Source of the DNA: Segatella oris
GTDB taxonomy: Bacteria; Bacteroidota; Bacteroidia; Bacteroidales; Bacteroidaceae
Assembly (NCBI RefSeq): GCF_900637655.1
Contig: NZ_LR134384.1
Span: 992,001 to 1,056,000 of the forward strand
Reading direction: 5' to 3'
Length of the DNA: 64,000 nucleotides
Part shown: one piece after another, positions 46,101 to 53,794 of the stretch
How positions within the stretch are numbered: position 1 is the first letter of the stretch
Layout: each line of letters starts with the position of its first letter
Notes under the pieces: model-generated
The model's database searches: none
Seen by the model: the letters and a program-made list of their open reading frames with translations, nothing else
Told to the model about the DNA's origin: nothing
Program-made: the position numbers and the translations under genes

Positions 46101-47139
46101 CATTCTCACTGCCTTGCGGTACGAAACGTTCAAAGATGGGATGTATGGCAGGTAGGTAGTTTAGTCCACCAAAATAAGAACCTGCCCATAAACCACCCTC
46201 ACGGTCTTTATAGAGACAATAGAGCGGATTGTCGGATATGGAAAATGGATCCATGGGATTATAAGTGAAGTGCTGTGTAGCATGAGTGTCTATATTATAG
46301 ACCAACATTCCCTGCTCGGTTGCCGCCCATATCTCATGATGGCTTAAAATAAGATTACGTACGAAAAGTTCCTTACCCCCTACACTTGCAACTACAGGTT
46401 GAAAACTGTGGTGCGCAGCATCTATGAGCGAAAGTCCCTGCTTATCGGTGCCGATGGCATAACATCCATTACCCAAGGAAAGTATAGCCGACACGATATT
46501 GTCAGCAAAGGGAGTCTTCCCATCTTGTGTGCGAAAGGGTGTGAGCGTGCGAAAAGCGTAATTGGTGGTGTATAGTCCACCACCGAAAAGTCCGAGCCAC
46601 ACTGTCCCATCATCGTCAATGGACATGCCTGCAACGTTGGGATAGCCTTTCAATCGAAAGTGTGAAAGACGGTTATGGCGCAGGTCGTAACAGAAAACAC
46701 CCTGTTCGTTAGCCGTGATATAAATCTTATCGCCATGACCCTTTATCACGTTCACCATGTTAGTAATACTCTCTCCATCGGCACTGCGCTTATCGAAGCG
46801 GGAGAAAGAGTCGGTAAATGGATTATAAATCCATACGCCACAATCGGTTCCCACCCATATCCTGCCATTGGCATCCTCGAAAAGCGCATTAATATAACTA
46901 CTGCCAAGGCTATGTCCGTCGGGATGACTGTAATACCATTTAAATAAAGTGCCATCATAACGATTAAGTCCTGATTTCGTACCTATCCACATCAGGCCTG
47001 TCCGATCTTGCAAGATGGCAAGCACAGTACTTTGCGACAATCCTGACTCCACGCCAATATGCCTGAACAGAATGTTGCCCCTGCCTGTCATACCGATAGA
47101 CAGAAGCAATGTCATAATCATCAATCTTACTATCTTCAT
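43192..47139 (-). CDS. Hybrid two-component system sensor-regulator (HTCS)
   Basis: About 1315-residue one-protein sensor and transcription factor for glycan use. Order: signal peptide (MKIVRLMIMTLLLSIGM), two periplasmic beta-propellers of Reg_prop repeats (WIGT..GL..YD), Y_Y_Y domain (LEYKLEGFDKDWQPL), a membrane helix (LFYVVLLSILIWLLM), HisKA with VAHEIRTPLTLI, HATPase with GTGIGLALARS, receiver with VVTDVMMEPMDG (phospho-Asp), and AraC helix-turn-helix (GFSSPSYFTKCFYEQFG). Start is taken at 47139 (47145 also possible) because the upstream ATG at 47178 lies before a TACCTTTA box (47165-47158). It probably senses a breakdown product of the target glycan and activates the surrounding genes. 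Confidence 0.93.
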   Translation of the reverse strand: MKIVRLMIMTLLLSIGMTGRGNILFRHIGVESGLSQSTVLAILQDRTGLMWIGTKSGLNRYDGTLFKWYYSHPDGHSLGSSYINALFEDANGRIWVGTDCGVWIYNPFTDSFSRFDKRSADGESITNMVNVIKGHGDKIYITANEQGVFCYDLRHNRLSHFRLKGYPNVAGMSIDDDGTVWLGLFGGGLYTTNYAFRTLTPFRTQDGKTPFADNIVSAILSLGNGCYAIGTDKQGLSLIDAAHHSFQPVVASVGGKELFVRNLILSHHEIWAATEQGMLVYNIDTHATQHFTYNPMDPFSISDNPLYCLYKDREGGLWAGSYFGGLNYLPAIHPIFERFVPQGSENGLHGRRVREMVMDKQGKIWIGTEDSGLNCMDPDNETFSYIVDSNAFPNIHGLCVNDNELWVGTFASGLRIIDTHTHRLVKTFKADGRQGSLHDNTIFSIARSPQGVMCLGTIRGLCTYNASTQTFIYDRAVPPVLINDVSFDSHGNLWLATQTNGVFMRHNGRWENFKATQSGLTSNKALSIFEDSNGNIWVTTQGGGVCKFNFLTHRFKSLQQGILNSTSTFFRIEEDRDGVFWLSGYAGFVRYDPHNGDVRTYNNRTMLLDNQFNYNSSLIDKRGRIYFGSLSGIVRFSPSAFKKEQRVPRLVATDLYIGNEHVDNFTKDTPLEKNIVFTHKLSLAYNQNAFRLHVVPLSYSRQNWGSLEYKLEGFDKDWQPLGADFFMTYANLPAGSYQLIVRMKDQNGKTYPNVYKLDIDVRPFFLFSFWAKLFYVVLLSILIWLLMRYWNHRSETRRQLAMEAFETRKEQELYQSKIHFFTNVAHEIRTPLTLILGPLENILSTQKVKDNDVKDDLNIMYENTRRLTDLINQLLDFRKTEKDGLRLNFEYCNLTKIVTDVYNRFCSVMREKNINATLSLQSNLHGYVDHEGFTKIVSNLINNAVKYCLSYVSVTLKTDDTQLFFIVANDGNIIPMELRERIFEPFFRIDTAEHSTSGTGIGLALARSLAELHNGHLRMGNETDTNVFVLTLPLVQEVPVRLDANGKGDVTTVKAEPETIQEAQAKPYTLLLVEDNVQMLQYEKRCLEREYNIITATDGESALLQMEYNNVNLVVTDVMMEPMDGMELCRRIKYNVDLSHIPVIILTAVTSERGKMEGMESGADAYIVKPFSMDFLSQTVQNLLRQREEIKKMYATSPFVSASSASISPADAEFLERLKAAVMRNISNSDFNVDLLAAEMNMSRTSLNRKVRGTLDQSPNNYIRIERLKAAAEMLKVGDKKVNEVCYSVGFSSPSYFTKCFYEQFGILPKEFNKE

Positions 47140-47199
47140 CTGCATAAGTTTGTTGTGTAAAGGTACGAATTTATTCAAACAAACCGAAAAACAGTCATG

Positions 47200-49194
47200 T
47201 TATTTCAAGAAATCCGTCGTACGATTGGGCGAATACAGTTCCCAAAGGGAGGCGATTGTCCATCCTGGAGCAAAGATGTCGTTATAAAATCCCTTGCCAT
47301 TATGCCCGTAATCCCACGTGGTATGCTGTACCACTTCAGGATAGAAGCCACGTTTGCCCACACCACAAAGGTTATCTGAAACAGGTAACAACTGACTGAG
47401 TGAAGACGTAATTACATCATACATTCCTTTAAACCGCTGCTCACCTGTCTGCTGAGCCAACCAACTAAGGATGTGGGGTAGTTCGAAAACAAATACATCT
47501 ATATGGTTGTTTTCTACCGAAACGTTGCCCCACCCGCGTGTTTTCAATCCCAAATCACCCGTCAACTGTCCGGGAGCGAATGGCACATCCCACGTATAAT
47601 ACCATGAAAGGGCAAAGTAAGCTGCTTGCTTACATAGGTCGATATAATGTTTTCGCTCCTCTCCCTTCGTAACCATAGCCATATAATAGGTGGCTGTCAC
47701 GGCGGCTATAGCAGCCTCTTTATCTTCACAATTGGCATCAAGCGTAGACGAAAAATAATCGCTCTGCGAAATGATGTTCTTCTCTACATAGCTTACTGTT
47801 CGGCGAGCAGCTTGCAGATAATTCTTGTTACCGAAATATTTCCACCCCATCACCAATGCAGAAGTTGCCGAAGGGGTACTGCCTCCCGATGCATCGACAT
47901 CCGTTCCATCAGATTTAAACTTGCGGGCAAAGTGCCCATCGTCTTTTATTAAACCTACGAAATTGTCAAGGAGGGCACGTATACGTTGCTCCCACTCTAC
48001 ATGACGACGACCATGGCGCTTTTCATATTTCAGATAATGAAGCACAGCATAAACAGCTTCGCTTTGCTGACGAATGGAATGGATGCTCTCTCGAGGGAAG
48101 CCATCACGGAAGTTTACAAAATCATGCAGATATCCACTATTTCCAAATCCGTTGCTTAGGAAACTGTCAAAGATGGCTTGCCCCATACTAACTAATTCCT
48201 TGTCTTTTGTTTCGATACCATATTCTATCTCATTGAAAGCATTGAGCAGTACACGCCCGCAAAAACCTATCTGCATCTCTGCTGCAGGCATACAGTCATT
48301 AACACGAAGCGAGAGCCCGGAATTGAATTTTATCGGATAACTGTCTACAAACGAATACCGGAAGTAATCGCTAAGGGCAGCTTTCACCTCTGCACCTGTA
48401 TAGGAACTTTTCAAAGGCTGAGGCCGCATGTGGTCGTAGCTGTATTGCCACACTTGCGTAACGAAGTTTCCAAAATCCTTGGCCTTATAGCGGTGTATGC
48501 GCCAGCACAGAACCTGCTGCTCTCCCTTGTCTAATTCAGCAAAAGTCGTTATGGCATCTGAGAGTGTCAGCTTGCGGATATACCGCTTGGGAGTTTCCTT
48601 GTAAGGATAGCCAAACTTTAAGGCTACCGTACTGCCATCACCGTCAAATCCGGCATAGCCTACGGTTGTGCGTCCAGGAAGGATTACCTCACCCGTGGTC
48701 AGCTGCACTTGTACATCACGAGACGCATCCAACACGCGCAATACAGATATGCCTTTCTCACTGCGAGGATTGAAAGCGCTGGTTAATGGCGTAGACATGC
48801 GGTCTTCTCTAAAATTCCAATGTTTGCTGGTTCTAAAAGAAGGTGCTTCTTGGGGTGAGCGCATATTGCGATGATACCAAAAGCCAGGCATATAAAACTC
48901 AGATTCCTTAGATGACAGTTCTGTGTTGAGACTGAGATCGATGTGGAAAAACACCTTTTCACGTGCAGAGAGAGTTACCGTCAGCAATTCGTCGTCACCG
49001 TCTTTCGTCATTGAAGACACCACGTTCAACGGTCCGCTGTCCTTCCAACTTTGGCCTTGTTGTTTCAATAGGCTCGTTTCAGACGGATTACCCGGCGTTT
49101 TTAAGCTGAGTGATATTGCTAAGTCCTGTGCTTGCAATGGGCATACATACGCTATGAATGCCCATCCCAGCAGAATGACTTTTATTCGTTTCAT
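47200..49194 (-). CDS. Secreted alpha/alpha-barrel protein, putative glycan-active enzyme
   Basis: 664 residues with a signal peptide (cleavage after LQA-Q). The first 230 residues are beta-rich; the rest is helical with repeated aromatic and acidic patterns (NGFGNSGYLHDFVNF, SGGSTPSATSALVMGWKYFG, NNHIDVFVFELPHILSW), suggestive of an (alpha/alpha)6 toroid as in several glycoside hydrolase or lyase families. No family was recognised with certainty. Its place between the HTCS and surface lipoproteins implies a role in the same glycan pathway. Confidence 0.75.
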   Translation of the reverse strand: MKRIKVILLGWAFIAYVCPLQAQDLAISLSLKTPGNPSETSLLKQQGQSWKDSGPLNVVSSMTKDGDDELLTVTLSAREKVFFHIDLSLNTELSSKESEFYMPGFWYHRNMRSPQEAPSFRTSKHWNFREDRMSTPLTSAFNPRSEKGISVLRVLDASRDVQVQLTTGEVILPGRTTVGYAGFDGDGSTVALKFGYPYKETPKRYIRKLTLSDAITTFAELDKGEQQVLCWRIHRYKAKDFGNFVTQVWQYSYDHMRPQPLKSSYTGAEVKAALSDYFRYSFVDSYPIKFNSGLSLRVNDCMPAAEMQIGFCGRVLLNAFNEIEYGIETKDKELVSMGQAIFDSFLSNGFGNSGYLHDFVNFRDGFPRESIHSIRQQSEAVYAVLHYLKYEKRHGRRHVEWEQRIRALLDNFVGLIKDDGHFARKFKSDGTDVDASGGSTPSATSALVMGWKYFGNKNYLQAARRTVSYVEKNIISQSDYFSSTLDANCEDKEAAIAAVTATYYMAMVTKGEERKHYIDLCKQAAYFALSWYYTWDVPFAPGQLTGDLGLKTRGWGNVSVENNHIDVFVFELPHILSWLAQQTGEQRFKGMYDVITSSLSQLLPVSDNLCGVGKRGFYPEVVQHTTWDYGHNGKGFYNDIFAPGWTIASLWELYSPNRTTDFLK

Positions 49195-49279
49195 TGTTAA
49201 CTTTGTTATTTTATACTGTGAATATCGTCAATAATCCCCTGTTCGGGATAAGATAAATAAAATAAGGTCCATTATATGG

Positions 49280-49411
49280 CTTTGTCATCTATATTAAATC
49301 ACCTCTCAATTTGAGTCATTTCACGGCGTGATTTGAGTCAAAACAGAGCGTAATCTCAGTCATTTTGCATCGAAATCTCAGTCATTTCACACGGTAATCT
49401 CAGTCAAATTG
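49280..49411. repeat. 22-bp dyad-lattice array H (6 units)
   Basis: Units start at 49280, 49302, 49324, 49346, 49368 and 49390. Very regular: ATTTGAGTCA twice and ATCTCAGTCA three times, each exactly 22 bases apart. It is inside the carbohydrate locus, between two genes read in the same direction. The remainder of the gap (49412-49638) shows no gene or clear promoter. Confidence 0.88.
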
Positions 49412-49638
49412 CCTTGCAGACTGATAGGGGTTACCTCTGTCCGGAACAAATCTTTGCCCGGGATAGTTCCTTTTGGTTATCCCTGACCGGGGAAATAATA
49501 CTTGACATCATTTATCCTCAGACGATACTGTCGCCCTACACAACAGACGTCAAACAGGCAACCTGCGTGATGTCGCCAGCCTTTTGGCAACGCAACCCAA
49601 AGGCCTTGACGACACCATGCATGGTTAAAGATGTATGT

Positions 49639-51108
49639 TCAACGGCTTATCGTTCTCACAGTTTTATAGTAAGTATCGAAAATGTAGAATGTCTCGGTAC
49701 GCTCATCGTAGGCAATACCCGTAGGACTCCCGAAGCGCGCAGTCTCTCTCAGGTCGCCATCTTCAGGCCCCCAGGTGTTATTATCTCCCATGGCCGATGT
49801 TGCTCCACGTCCCGCAAAGGTGCGGACACGACCTTCGGGTGTAAGATAACGCACGCAATAGTTGTCATAATCACAGAAGTAGAAATCGTAAACGTCTTCC
49901 TTTCCTTGTGCCACATAGTCTGGATTTTTCACGAATATGCCTTGATAGGGGAAGTTCATCAATGTACCGTCTCCCTTGCCGTCGGCCCATCCTTTCACAC
50001 CCTGCTGTCCGGAAACAAGGTAAGGCTGCTTGAAACGTTTGGTGGCCTCATCGTAATCCATGCGATAGATGCAATTTTGGTTCAGTGCTATCACATAAGC
50101 ATACTTGCCGGTAGGATGTATGGTAATGTTAAAGTTCCAACGACTGGCACCAAGCGTAAGCATTTGCTCATAATTATTGCCCGTGAGATAGGGAACCCAC
50201 GGAGTTGTTCCCGATGCATTGGCATAATATTTGGTCACATCAAGACGATAAATCGCATTGTTGCCGTAGCTGTTGAAATATAGTTCACCATTGACAGGGT
50301 GCACGGCTACAGTGTTGCATTGCTTGTAAGCGGCCAGCACCTCACATTTCGAATCATCGGTGAAGCTTCCATCGGCGTTGCGCTTAACAATCCATACACT
50401 GGTAGAACGGTCTCCGCTGTCGTCACGGTCAGTAGCAATCACCATGTCGCCCTTTGCCGTAAAGTCTATTGCACGTAAGCGCTTACCTTCAAAACACTTA
50501 CTACCGTGCATCACAGTAGTGACAGTCTTAGCTTTCAAGTCAATAAGTTGCACGCCGTAACCACTATAATCGAAGTCTTCGTAAGCAACATACAAATGAT
50601 CATGGTTCTGTGGATCAAACTTCATAAAGGCAGCCTGCTTACCGAAAGTAGCCGAACCGTCGTCCTTGCCCGTACCAAACGTGCCGTCTTTCCAACCCGG
50701 ATTGTCATTGCTTATACGGTAGCCAATCAGTGTCTGCACTGTCAGCGGACTGGCATACGCAAACTTTTTAGTGGCCTTGGCAGACTGTTTCGCAACCTTC
50801 ACCTCTACTTCAAATAGTCCAGACTCTCTCCAATAAGGTACGATACAGCTGAGACTGTCAGACTTTACGTAGTTCAGCTTGGCCTCCTTGCCATCAATCG
50901 TTACACTTACCTGTTTAGGATCAATTCCGAAATTTGAACCATAGATAACCATTTCCTGGCTATCGGTACCCCCAGTTGGCGTGTAACGGCTGATGGTTAC
51001 AGGCACATTAGGATTATAACGTGCAGTATTATCCTCATCTTTATCGCTACAAGCCACCATATTACCACATAAGGTGACGATGAAGAATGCATATATCCAA
51101 CGCTTCAT
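49639..51108 (-). CDS. IPT/TIG-domain lipoprotein with NHL-type beta-propeller
   Basis: About 489 residues. Start at 51108 (MKRWIYAFF) gives a normal lipoprotein signal ending MVACS; seven more codons are open upstream. Acidic DKDEDN after the Cys is a surface-export type signal. Residues about 35-120 form an IPT/TIG immunoglobulin-like domain (TPTGGTDSQEMVIYGSNFG); the rest is a six-bladed NHL-like propeller (ITIHPTGKYAYVIALNQNCIYRMDYD, FGSPTGIAYDERTETFYIFD). This domain pair is common in surface glycan-binding proteins of polysaccharide utilisation loci, where it would hold the polymer for the enzymes. Confidence 0.87.
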   Translation of the reverse strand: MKRWIYAFFIVTLCGNMVACSDKDEDNTARYNPNVPVTISRYTPTGGTDSQEMVIYGSNFGIDPKQVSVTIDGKEAKLNYVKSDSLSCIVPYWRESGLFEVEVKVAKQSAKATKKFAYASPLTVQTLIGYRISNDNPGWKDGTFGTGKDDGSATFGKQAAFMKFDPQNHDHLYVAYEDFDYSGYGVQLIDLKAKTVTTVMHGSKCFEGKRLRAIDFTAKGDMVIATDRDDSGDRSTSVWIVKRNADGSFTDDSKCEVLAAYKQCNTVAVHPVNGELYFNSYGNNAIYRLDVTKYYANASGTTPWVPYLTGNNYEQMLTLGASRWNFNITIHPTGKYAYVIALNQNCIYRMDYDEATKRFKQPYLVSGQQGVKGWADGKGDGTLMNFPYQGIFVKNPDYVAQGKEDVYDFYFCDYDNYCVRYLTPEGRVRTFAGRGATSAMGDNNTWGPEDGDLRETARFGSPTGIAYDERTETFYIFDTYYKTVRTISR

Positions 51109-51178
51109 TATGAGTTTATTCCTTTTCATATTATGGTTTTATCTTAAAGTTAACTTTATACTTTATCTTATACTACGT

Positions 51179-52318
51179 TTATTTCTTCACCCGAACTTTA
51201 AATGTAGTAAGATTTCCCTTATGATCCGTAGGCCAAGTTCCCTTTGGCTCAATAAAGGTATCTTTCGAATCGTTGGCTCCACGCTTGCCAAAATAAATAG
51301 AGCCAGATGGCCCGACGAGTTCAGCTTTCAACAGTTCAACGGGTTGCAACTTATTATAATATACAAAGTCGATACGGTCGCGCTCATCGTATTCAGGGCA
51401 GAAAGATAATTGGCTTATGCTGGCATTCTTATTATCAGCAGGGAAAGTAAAGCCCGGATGTGTAACAGGATTTGGAAATTTTTCACGATAAGTGTCTACA
51501 AAGTCTGCCTTTCTCAACATCACGGAGCAATCCCAGTCGGCTATCACCCCATTATGGCTGTACATATCCTTTGTGTTGGCCTGCCAATCAAGATCAGAAG
51601 GCTCATTAAAGTCACCTCCTAAGACAACAATACGTCCCCGATCCATCTCGCTTCGAGCATCATCAAGAAACATTTCCATTGCCTCGTCGCGCGTGCTCAG
51701 CCGGTTGTCCTTCATTATACGCTTACTGTCGGTAATAGGATTGGGAAGTTTCGACCAGTCCGGCCCACTGTTATAACCTCTTGGCAGGTAGCAAGCATAG
51801 TGTTTGTAGTCAAGATGCACAGAATAGAAAGTCATCTCTTGCCCGCGAACTTCCACCGTTACTTTTATCATATAGTTATCAGTGGGTGCGGGAAGTACCT
51901 TGAAGCTCTTTATTTCATACTTCGACAACACACCGACAAACGTGCCATGATTCTTACCATAGTAATCTTTCTGGTACTTTGTTTTTAACGATTGGCACAG
52001 ACGATGTGTGTACTCGCCGTCGCCGTCAGGAATTTTCTTCAACAAAAGATCGTTACGCAACTCGCACAACAACACAATATCAGGGTTGACTTGGTTGATA
52101 ACATCTACCAAGCCATTATAAGCATTATTCACTTGTGTTGCTCCAAACCATGTGTTTAGCTGGAAAACTTTCAGGTCTTGATACACTTCTACGGGTTTTG
52201 GTGGCTCTGGAGTGGGATTGTCATCTTCATTGCTGCACGCAACAGAGCAACAGCCGAACAACATCAAGAATGCCACATTCAGATAACCATGCTTTAAAAA
52301 AAGAAGTTCTCTTTTCAT
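51179..52318 (-). CDS. Endonuclease/exonuclease/phosphatase-fold lipoprotein
   Basis: 379-residue lipoprotein (lipobox SVAC, Cys28, then NEDDN). The EEP fold is marked by LFQLNTWFG-like opening VFQLNTWFGA, VLLCELRN, GGDFNEPSDLDW, DRIDFVYY and the terminal TDHKGN. EEP proteins cleave phosphodiesters or phosphomonoesters (nucleases, sphingomyelinases, inositol phosphatases). In glycan loci they are found on the surface and may remove phosphate or phosphodiester decorations; that specific role is inference. Confidence 0.87.
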   Translation of the reverse strand: MKRELLFLKHGYLNVAFLMLFGCCSVACSNEDDNPTPEPPKPVEVYQDLKVFQLNTWFGATQVNNAYNGLVDVINQVNPDIVLLCELRNDLLLKKIPDGDGEYTHRLCQSLKTKYQKDYYGKNHGTFVGVLSKYEIKSFKVLPAPTDNYMIKVTVEVRGQEMTFYSVHLDYKHYACYLPRGYNSGPDWSKLPNPITDSKRIMKDNRLSTRDEAMEMFLDDARSEMDRGRIVVLGGDFNEPSDLDWQANTKDMYSHNGVIADWDCSVMLRKADFVDTYREKFPNPVTHPGFTFPADNKNASISQLSFCPEYDERDRIDFVYYNKLQPVELLKAELVGPSGSIYFGKRGANDSKDTFIEPKGTWPTDHKGNLTTFKVRVKK

Positions 52319-52437
52319 TGTTCTTGGTTTTAATAAATACTATTATTGGTTTTTAGTTATATTCTTAGCCTATATAAAGTATAGCACAATAGGCCGCATG
52401 TCGGGCATAAGATACATGTCTCAACACAGAGCAAGGC

Positions 52438-53712
52438 CTATTTAACTTTTACAATTTTCTGTTTAATGCTACCACTATTTCCTCTTACCTTTACCACATA
52501 TATACCCACGGGTACATCCGTCAACCATAGATCTTGCGTGTGTATGGCCCTGCCTGCTTTTATCTTTTCGCCGCTTATGGCATAGAGTTCCCATGTGAAG
52601 GCGGAGTTATCGGGGGTTGAAATCTGATAATAATTGTCGCCACCACAGACAACGGTGTAGGCATCCGGCGTGGCATCAACATCAGCAATACCATTAGAGG
52701 TCTCGTCTTTAAAGAAAGGAACTGCCCCTCCCTTCGACGGATGTTTGCCCTCTATATAGGGCCAGCCTTCGTTATCCCACAACACTTTGTCCATGAAAAG
52801 CTTTCTGCCAGCGTCTATATCAGACTTATCGAACCCATGATACAGCATCCAATAATCGCCATTATCGTCGATAATCAGTTGCGAACAATGCCCAGGACCA
52901 GCTACAAGTTCATTACCCGACAGCACACTTTCATACGAGCCGCCTACATCCATTATCTTCTTACCACGCTTGTTGACGTATGGGCCGCGCAATTCTTTAC
53001 TTCGCGACACCACAACTCGGTAGGTGCTATTGGCTCCTTCGCAGCAATTACCCAACGAACCCATAAAATAATAGTAGCCATTACGCTTCACCATCATCGT
53101 GGCTTCTGTGCCATGGTGCATCCAATTATGGTTCGGGCCAATCTGGAACTTCTCTGCCCCCGGCTTTAAAGACAACCCATCATCAGACAGCTCTATTCCC
53201 CACACGCCACGAAAGCTCCCCCAAAAGAGGTATTTCTTTCCATCATCGTCTTGAAAGAAACAGGGGTCAATGCTGTTTTGCACACCAATCTCAGAACTGG
53301 TAAAGAGTTTTCCTCTATCTACAAATCCTCCACGAGGCGAAGAAGATGTAGCTACACCAATACCACAGTTCCACTCCTTTCCCCATTCAGCCATAGAATA
53401 GTAAAGAACAAATTGTCCATTGATGTAATTGATATCGGGTGCCCAGATGTTTCCACCCTTTATAAAGGAGGGACGAGTCGAGCTGTTGAAGGCTGAACCC
53501 GCAAATCGCCATCGCGTAGCGAGGTTGCGTGACTTGTAAATGGGCACACACTGCCCACCGCCCTCTGTAGCATAAACATAAAACTGGCCATCGGGTGCGC
53601 GTACAACGCTTGGATCGGGCATGTTTTTATTTAAGACGGGATTAGTATATTGGCCATAAACAACTATAGTCAATATCTGCATACAAGCAACCAGGAATAT
53701 TCTTTTTATCAT
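52438..53712 (-). CDS. GH43 glycosidase with type IX sorting tail
   Basis: 424 residues: signal peptide, GH43 propeller (about 20-330) with NMPDPSVVR, NSIDPCFFQDD and GTEATMMVKR as the three catalytic sites, and GNCCEGANSTYRV as in the other GH43 protein of this locus, of which it is a paralogue. The last about 75 residues (WELYAISGEKIKAG...LTDVPVGIYVVKVRG...KQKIVKVK) form a type A C-terminal sorting domain of the type IX secretion system, so the enzyme should be exported to the surface. Confidence 0.9.
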   Translation of the reverse strand: MIKRIFLVACMQILTIVVYGQYTNPVLNKNMPDPSVVRAPDGQFYVYATEGGGQCVPIYKSRNLATRWRFAGSAFNSSTRPSFIKGGNIWAPDINYINGQFVLYYSMAEWGKEWNCGIGVATSSSPRGGFVDRGKLFTSSEIGVQNSIDPCFFQDDDGKKYLFWGSFRGVWGIELSDDGLSLKPGAEKFQIGPNHNWMHHGTEATMMVKRNGYYYFMGSLGNCCEGANSTYRVVVSRSKELRGPYVNKRGKKIMDVGGSYESVLSGNELVAGPGHCSQLIIDDNGDYWMLYHGFDKSDIDAGRKLFMDKVLWDNEGWPYIEGKHPSKGGAVPFFKDETSNGIADVDATPDAYTVVCGGDNYYQISTPDNSAFTWELYAISGEKIKAGRAIHTQDLWLTDVPVGIYVVKVRGNSGSIKQKIVKVK

Positions 53713-53794
53713 AAATAAGAGGAATAAATATTTAGCGACATTGAAATCTTCATGAGTTTATCAGCTATTTGTCACGGTGATAAAACTCCAGAAT

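Noticed and set aside
44561..47139. Separate sensor kinase and AraC regulator genes
   Set aside because: The frame is continuous from propeller to AraC domain, so it is one hybrid protein.
49414..50283. Plus-strand 289-codon open frame
   Set aside because: It is antisense to the TIG-NHL lipoprotein gene, which has clear domains; composition is that of a shadow frame.
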